In this document: positions 52,901 to 61,900 of the stretch, one piece after another
How positions within the stretch are numbered: the stretch's first letter is position 1
Layout: the number at the start of each line of letters is the position of its first letter
From: Mermis nigrescens
Taxonomy: Eukaryota > Nematoda > Enoplea > Mermithida > Mermithidae
Assembly: GCA_036768485.1 (NCBI GenBank)
Contig: JAVLUZ010000205.1
Span: 428,509-492,508 of the forward strand
Direction: 5' to 3'
DNA: 64,000 nt
Position numbers and translations under genes: made by a program
The notes under the pieces: generated by a model
The model's input: the letters and a program-made list of their open reading frames with translations, nothing else
Database searches by the model: none
Told to the model about the DNA's origin: nothing

Positions 52901-55900
52901 AACGTCGAAAAATGGCGTTTTTTCGCCATACTACCAAAGTTTTTTGTATCTCGGCAAAAATTTTTCCCGATGTACAAAGACTTTTCGGGGCCGTCTTGTG
53001 TACATGTACAAAGATTTTTTGGAAGACAAAAATTGCAAAAAAGGTCTAAAATTCGCAGAAAATTTTCGACGCTTCGTGCCGAAATGGGTAATTGTGTGTT
53101 CTACATATCTTTAAAATGGCAGAAATTGCATTTCAAGAATGGAAAAATGTCTAATTTTTCGGCGCCTCGCGCCGTTTCGAGACGATTCTTAAAGATTTTT
53201 GGCGTCCTGAGAGACCCAGAAATTAGCTAAAATACACTACCAAAGATCGAAAACCCTGTTTTACCACACTAAAATCGCTACTGTACTATTATAGTACACT
53301 AAAGCCTTGCATTTACAAAATGTACAAAGACTTTTGGGGACCATCTTTGTACATGTACAAACGAACCTTGTACAAAAACAACCACTGCATACCACTATTT
53401 TTAAGACCATTTTTTGACCTTTGAAGACTCTTGCACACACCCTCCCCAATATTAGAATTTCGGTGCTGCCCATGTATGGTCCAGATACACACGCCAATGT
53501 GCAGTTTGAACCCCAAAAATCCAAAATAATCATCCGCAGATACCCTAGAATTGAATTTTTTATCGTTTTCGCATTATTATTTTCATTGCCAATTCGATAA
53601 AAAATGTAGAAAAATCGCGTTTCTGTCTCTATCATGAATTTTTGACAGCAATTTTCGACCTTTAAATATTTGTCGACTCTTAGCCACAAATATACGCCTG
53701 AATTTGAGTGAGAATGATCGGAACTAATTAGTTTCATTGATAGACGAATTTTATTTAAAATTATAAATATCGTTAAAACTGTGAAAATGAATCTAAAAAT
53801 GCTAAAAAACGCGGTTTTACGTTATAAAATATTTTATATGGGCTATATTCCTCACAATACGTGCTGACTATTCAATTAAGGCATTGAGTGCGGCAAAATT
53901 TTTAAAAATTATAATATTCTCTTAATTTTTATAAATTTAAAATACGAAAATCGAATTAATTCTCGCGTTAGTAGAATTTTTCAAGAAAAATTCTCAATGC
54001 AGGCGCAGACAATTACGCCGCGTAATTATTTAATGCACTGAGCGAATTTAGGCCAGGATTCGCACCTGGCGAAGTCATTGATTGTGTAAACTCTAAAAAA
54101 AATTATATGTAATATTAAAAGCATGAAACAACCTACAGTATTAAACGCATAAAGAAGACAAAAAAGCATGCAAATTAAGCAAAAAACCCGAAAATAAAAT
54201 AAATCCTAAGATAAGCTTCGCCAGCTTACTGTAGACGACATGATGGAAAGTACGGTTTGGCCAGTAACTTTACACAACCGCTGTTCGACCAAATAGAAAA
54301 CGTATTCGTCGTACAGTAATCGCATCAAATGCAACGATCCGAAAGAAAGTGGCCGAGTTAGCGTCAGGTCTCGCATAATTATCGAACTGGATTAAAAACG
54401 ATTCATAAACCGAAAGATGCGCGAAAAAAGTGCCGAAATTTTTGCAGGCCTAGGGGCGAGCCCAAAATTTTCTGAGAGCGGAAAAAGAACCAAAAAATTT
54501 TTGTTAGCAGCAAAAACGCCATTTTTCGACTATTCTTACTAGTTTTATCGATTGGAATCTTAAAAATTGCGAAAAACGGAAAATATTCAGCTGAAAGTTA
54601 AGCAAATCAACATCGTCTAGATTTTACGATACAGTCGAACTAAAACTGCTTTTAGGGCCGTATAAGAGCTTAAAATCGTTGCACCAAGGACACCTCAAAA
54701 TATGGTTTATATGTACATATATGCTTTCGATTGCTCTCGCAAAAAAAGTACGATTTCAGTTCACTTTTTAGCTGTAAATTCACTTTTTACTTCGCCCAGA
54801 ATATTTTTCATTTTCTTTCTGAGACCTACGTATGTATGTCCCCGAACTACCGCAAATCTCTCATACACAACGAAAGTCTGGCAAGACGTGCAATGTGGTG
54901 CAATGTGCAAGCCGTTCAGAGCCAGACATCGGGGAAGGGGTGGAATGATCTCAATTTTTAAGCAAAAATGACAAAAAAACATTAAAAAATCGCTTAAAAA
55001 ACTAAAGTTTTTGTCGAAAATTCGGGGAAAGGGAGTCAAAAACTTTATAACTTTGGAGGATGGGGACGACCAACTTTAGTTGGGAAGTTCCCCCCCCCAC
55101 CTTACAAGTATATTCATAGCATTGCATGCATACATAAAAGCATGGTCCCTGAAAAAATGTAACAGATCATTCAACAGGGAGGGTCAAAGTTCTTCAGATC
55201 TTGAGGTAAGACGTAAGAATATTCCAATGAGTAAAAAAAGTAAAAATAACTGTTTTTCGACGCTCCTCGTCAAGCCCTATTCATTTGCATCATACAAACG
55301 AAAAAAACTATAAAAATTTAAAATAAATTCAAATTCTAGGGTCCGCATGGGTTTTTGCTTCCGGGGTCCAAAGTCCGATATTCTCGCGCCCACGTGTATA
55401 GCAGGCCTCTCCTAAATCTACTGGACAATATAATTTCAATTTTTTAAATTTTTTCTCATCATAATTTTAGACACAACAACTGATAATGACGCTAACGTAA
55501 AAATGTTCTCTTGCCCATCAGACCAACTTTTCGGCCTTTTTATGACAGATAAAATTTTCAAATTCTGCGCAATTTCGCCCTTAACCGAAGGCAGTTGAGG
55601 TTAACTATAGTAGTGACGTCATCCTCCTAGAGTGCAACACAACGTATATAGCCTATGCTTCAACACAGGACTATGCTACAACATAGCCTATGCTTAAGCA
55701 CATGGCCAAACTTTGGGTTGCACACCAGGAGACCTACTTAACTACTAATGATTTTACGCCTTATTTTCACAATAAAATTATGTATGCAAGACATCATGCG
55801 ATGCAATGTACATAGGTATATGAATAAAAAATAAAAGAAATTCTTTCGAAATGAGAATTGCCGATTCGGGCGTAAAAGATTGATATCGTTTTTCTTCAAC

Positions 55901-58900
55901 AAAAAATTAGGAATAATTCCGTGTCCGCATTAAAAGCGTTTGATGACTTTGAATTAATTTGATTGGTTCTTATGTATAAGGGTGGGCTAAAAAAGGCTAC
56001 GCCCAAATGTTACCGGCTATAACTTTGGTGATTCTGGATATAAAATTTCAGGTTCAATGTCATTAGGTATGTAAATAAAAATGTCCTTATTAAAATCGTG
56101 TCAAAAAGTTTGGGCCATCTATGTAGCAGCGGTGCGCGTGCTACGGCCATTTATTTACACCCTACCTCGATGTTGTTTAAACCCCAAAAGCTTGTTCGTT
56201 CATGCCATCAATTTGATTGCCCTTTTTACGATATTTTGCATCTTTTGCATTCAGATGGAAGGAGTATACATTTCAGGGTTCAGGCAAAGAGCTAATAATT
56301 TCTTCGACTAATTATGTTGTCAGTCAAAAAAGGGTACCAACCAACCAAATACTCAGTAATAACATACAAAGCTGAAACCATGGGGATTAAATAGTATCAA
56401 AGAAAGGTGTAAACAAATCGTCATAGCACACGAACGATTAATAAGTGGCCAACTTTTTTGCACAATTGAGAAAGCATATTTTTATCTGGTCGAATGCAGC
56501 TAGTCTGGTCTCAAAATTTTATGATGATACACATATGCAAACTGGGGGGCACACGTGAGCGTGGGGGGGAGGGTACGCACCCCCTCTCCCAGAAGGCCGA
56601 ATACCCCCATAATTCAATTTTGGAAAATTTATCTTGTTTTTTTTTCGCAATTTTTTCGATGCCAACGGATAGTAGCGCTTGATGAGAAACGTTCAGAACA
56701 TGGTATTTTTCGCCATACCACCGTTTTTAAGACCATTCGTTGACCTTTGAAAAATCTTGCATCCTAGTGCTGCCCAGTTACGCTAAGGGGTAAGGGGCAT
56801 ACATACGCGGGCAGCACGAAAATTCTGGGGGCGTGCAAGATTTTTTCGAAGGTCAAAACATGGCCTTAAAAATGGTGGTATGGCGAAAACACCATTTTTC
56901 AGCGTTTCTGATTGAGACACTGTCCATTGGCATCAAAAAATCGCGAAAAACAAAAAGAAATTGAAAAATCGAATTCCTGGGGGGAATATTTTGGTTTCTC
57001 GGGGAAGGTGCGACCCCCCACAAACCCCCACGCCCAGGTGTGGTGAGGGGTATCCCCTGCCAGGACTCTTGGAAGGCATACCCCCTAGGGCCGTTTCCGG
57101 ACCAAAACCTATTGTAAGAATTATGAAACAGCGCCAAAAGATGACCAGCAGTATAACCTGAAATTATTTTCTATTGGTACTCTGTCCATTACTTCATTCA
57201 GACACTTTTTGTCCATTATTTTGTGCATATTTGATAGTCCAGGACATTCCACCTTTCTTTTTATCATTTGTTTCCACGCAATTTTAAAAACGAATGAGTG
57301 AAATACAGCAAATTAAAGCGTTTTTACGGGTTACGAGGGGGGAGGGGGTTAGGAACGACAAAAATATCACGAAAAATCAACATAAACTCATCATTTTAGC
57401 GCCATAATTGGCCGTAAAAATCAATCATTGACCCCCAGGAAACTCGGTTCATCCCCTCCCAGAACTTTGGACCCTGTGCATGTACAGTGGTCGCCATGAA
57501 AGATGACGCGCTATCACCCTCAGAATTATAATAGATGGTGCGTCGCGAGCGCCGCGTTTCGTCCATCATGCGCTATCATCTCTTTTTTATTATTATACGC
57601 CATTAATCTGTATCATCCTATTAATCTGGCGATGCGGACGGCGCAATTCAGCTATTAATAGCGCCAACAAAGAAGGAAGCGCGCACGTGAATGCTGGAAG
57701 CGCGCACGTGAATGTCGTTCTATATTCAGGCGAGCCAACATTGAAATCAATATTTTTGCAAGCCGAGCACTGTCTATTAATTATTATTTATACTAGCAAA
57801 GAAAAATGCTCCGATGGAACAAAAAAGATGAATATACTTGGAATTGTGGATTATTATGGATGTAAAAGGAGGGGACTAGGAAAAATCTACCTAAAGTCGG
57901 AAAATCTGCTAAAAATCACACTTTCTCTAAGCAACGCAAAAATCGATGTATATTCTGCGGCCAACAGATTAAAATAAATATTCAACCATAACAATGATTG
58001 AAACAGCAGCACGTTAGCTATGCAGTAGCTATGGGAAATGATATTAAGTAAACTAACAGTCTTCCAAGCCAATTGAATGAAATAGCAAACATCGAAGACA
58101 ATTGAAGACATGGTTGGTTTAAAACAGTAGGAAACGCGTAAGTTGACTTGAAACAGACTTAATGTAGATACACTAGCATGCCCGAAACGATTGTGTGCAC
58201 TAATCAATCGGCTCCTGCTTTGCTTGCTATAATGCTCATAACAAAATAAAACAACTTTAAATACAATACCTCTTAGTTTTCTATCAATCAGGTGCCAGCA
58301 ATTTAAAAAAGTAACCTTGATAGATTACGTTTATACACTCTTATCTGAAACTTCGAACATTATTTAAAAAAGACACTTTTTTAGAGGCCGCAGAATATAC
58401 ATCGATTTTTTGCGTTGCTTAGAGAAAGTGTGATTTTTAGCAGATTTTCCGACTTTAGGTAGATTTTTCCTAGTCCCCTCCTTTTACATCCATAATAATC
58501 CACAATTCCAAGTATATTCATCTTTTTTGTTCCATCGGAGCATTTTTCTTTGCTAGTACACTACTTTTAATTAGCGTGATTTCAGTACATCAGTCAGTAA
58601 ACACAATCAGTAATATGCCACAATAATGACAACAGTCCAGGAACGCGGAAAACAATATTGTTCTTAACATCAGCATTATCCTTTTTAAACAAGACAACCT
58701 TATTGACACCATCCATTTTCAAATTAAAACTCCATTAAGTTATTTCTTCTTAATGTGCAGTTCACTTATAATCAAGCACAAATATTTAACCAACGAATTC
58801 ACATTGCAAATCCTCACTCAATCAATACACAAGCACAATGTGTTGTGACTTTTGAAATTGAAAACACCCAATTTTCAATTTTCAAATTGAAAAATTGGAT

Positions 58901-61900
58901 CAATTTTCAAATTGAAAATTGGGTCAATTTTCAAATTGAAAATAGGGTGTTTGAATTTGCGATAAAGAAAATAATCAAAAGATAGTCACTTGGTTTATTT
59001 AAGCCGAGTAATAAAATAACGACCGTCCACCAATTCCAAACTAAACGCGACTAATCTGATCACTATGAAAAAGTTTTGAAAAATGAGCTTGCTAAGCGAG
59101 AGTTGTAAACCAAGAGAAACTTAAAGTTAAAACCTACTATTAAATTATTAAGAGACTTATAAAAGATTTTAAACTTTAAGAAAATGGAAAAGGCGGGATG
59201 TTGGTAAATTAGAAGGCAAAGTTTTTCGGCAAAAATTCAAAAACTTCACGCAAATATCAAATGTAAGGAACACTAACGCTTCGATTTGGTAGTAAAATAA
59301 ATTTGTAGTATAGACTACATATTAACAACAAATGAATAGTGCAAACTTTACACAACTACTAGGTGTAGAGAATACTAACAGTTTACGGCTTATTAATGTA
59401 CATGATTACAATAAAGCTGCATATCTTTGTCGACTTCTGTGCACAGTAGTGTGATTGCTGGTTCATTTTAAACCACTTTTGCAGGCAATTTACATCAATT
59501 AAACGATAGCTCTCCATGTGCAAGATTTTGTGAAACATATTATAAACACGGCTAAGAAGGATTTAACTTTAATGCAACCCATTTAAGACAAAATTACATC
59601 TCTTCAATGATCTAAGGACACTTGAACATAATTTTTAAATCACTTTAGATTACTTTTGAGGGTAAACAAACTCACTTAATTGATGTCTCACATATGAATC
59701 CTTGAAAATTTCTTGACTTCAGTTACAAAGTCTCTGCAAGTCTATCGAATTAAGGTTAACACGTAATGTAAACTTTACACAAACACATAGCGTAAAGAAT
59801 ATTTTAGTCGGATTCGTAATTTTGATATTGCTCCCATATTACTTTCAACATTTATTTAAAAATGAGTCCATAATGTTTTAAAGACAATAAACATTAGGTT
59901 TAAACCACTTTGCAATACTGCTGAGTGTAAGCAAGCGCGCCCAACTGACGTATATATTTCATTCCCTGTAAATTTTTATATCTCAGGAAAAAATTTCGGA
60001 TTTTTGCAATGCTCTAGAACAAAGGCTAACATGCAGTGTAAAAAATTACTCGGATATTATGATCAACATTCATGAAAAAATTATGTCTCTACAATGGTCT
60101 GAGGACATATAAACAATGAGTGTAAACTACTTTACATCACTGTTGGATGTAAACAAACGCACCTACGTGACGTCTCACATATGATCCTTTGAAAACTTCT
60201 AGACTCCAGGAAAAATTAGGTTTCTGGAATGCTCAAAAACGAAGATAAATACATATGTAGTGTAAACTTCATGTAAACACCTAGTGTAAAGAAGATTTTA
60301 GTCAGATTCGTAATTTTGATATTGTTCCGATATTACGATTAATATTTATGAAAAAATTAAGTCTACATAATGTTCTATGGGCAAACTAACAATTGGTGTA
60401 AACTACTTTACAACACCGTAGAGTGTAAACATATGTGCCAGACTGGCATATCAAATTTGGTTCCTGGTCCATTTCTAGACTTGATAAACGTGTCCCTGAC
60501 TCGTATCCGGAGAAGCAGGCAGAAAAAACAAGACAGAAACGCATTTTAGACTCCAAATTTTTGACTTTACACTCGCTAAATATTAATGTATAGACAATTT
60601 GCTTTGACATGCATCCGATATAAAGCACTTTATTTTTATTCTATTAGACTTATCCCGACTTCTGGACGGAGAAAGTGGCGAACAAAAAAACGCAACAAAA
60701 ACGTATTTTCCATCATTTAGAACACTGTAAACTTTAAAATTCCGTACCGAACTCCCCATTGAGTTTAAAGAAATTCGGTTTGGTACAATTTGTAGCTTTT
60801 AAATCGTAGTACATTCCTGTGTGCCAAAATTCTGTTGCAAAAATTATTTGGCATGATTTATCAATCAAACTTCGGAAAAAACGTGTTTTTTAGCCCATTT
60901 TTTACCTCTGATTTCGAACTTTACACCCCCATAAATAACTCAATATTGCGTTTTTTTAAATGCGGTTTGCTGCGATGTTTAGCCCCTGTAAGGCACTTTA
61001 TTAATGCTGTCTTCGATTTGCACTGACTCATAAGCGGAAAAATTTGGCAGAGAAATCTTAGTTAAAATCCGTTTTTTTACACCATCCACTAGAGTGTAAA
61101 CTTTAAACCCCAGGATCTAACTCACCATAGAGCATAGAAGACTTTGCTTATATGCAGAATGTAGCCCTTGATCCGCTCTACATTTCTGTCAGAAAACATT
61201 TTAAAAACCTCATAACCGGAGTTAGTATCGGACATAGGAAGGTTGAAAACTCGACCAAAAAGTGCTTTTTCACCCCCAGATTTTCGCACTCTTTACACTG
61301 CCGTTCGATAAATAATGCGAATTTCAAAAAACAAAAAAAGTGTCATCTGTAGAATTCATCCCTCTATTATCCTATTCTGTTCAATCCTTCGAGTCATCAA
61401 TACTCAGTTGTCCACATGCCGCAGTAAAAAGGTCCCAAAATTTGTCCTATGTTATAACGTTACACAAAAACTTTACACCTTCTTTACACAGTCAATTTTG
61501 AGTTTCAAGAAAAACAAAAAAACACGGGCAGCGAATTTTTTTATTATCTTTCTTTTAAAAAAAACCGCACCTTCCAGAAGTGTCCCGTTATAGCTGTAGG
61601 GGGTGCCCAGGTGTTGGGGGTACCCAAGTATATTATAGGTACGCGCTAACGCGCTACCTATGATATTAAGTCATCTAAAAAACTTCAATAGCATTTTTAG
61701 AGGTTTCTTTATAAATCAATTCGAAATGTTTGAAAACTCCTCAATCAGTGCTGCGTACATCGCTCTGTATTGCGTACCTTTCTGCAAAATTCTTAATCAT
61801 CCGTCGCCGGCTTGCAAAAATATTGATTTTAATGTTGGCTCGCCTAATTATAGAACGACATTCACGTGCGCGCTTACAGCATTCACGTGCGCACTTCCTT

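Larger units (their letters stand above)
50804..54229. other. RFX intron (3426 bp)
   Basis: Family A copies at 50844, 51721 and 52740 (with nested C) and a family E copy at about 51075-51265. 51980-52730 and 53490-54229 have nothing recognised. Confidence 0.75.
57791..61666 (+). repeat. large complex repeat, copy 2
   Basis: Starts TACTAGCAAAG and ends with a hairpin near 61637-61662 followed by GATAT. Collinear with 40482-45364 (module, CTTTTAATTAG..CAGTCAGTAAACAC block, GTAAGGAACACTAACGCT block, AACCGCACCTTCCAGA end), but lacks the family A and D insertions and several internal units. Confidence 0.8.
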
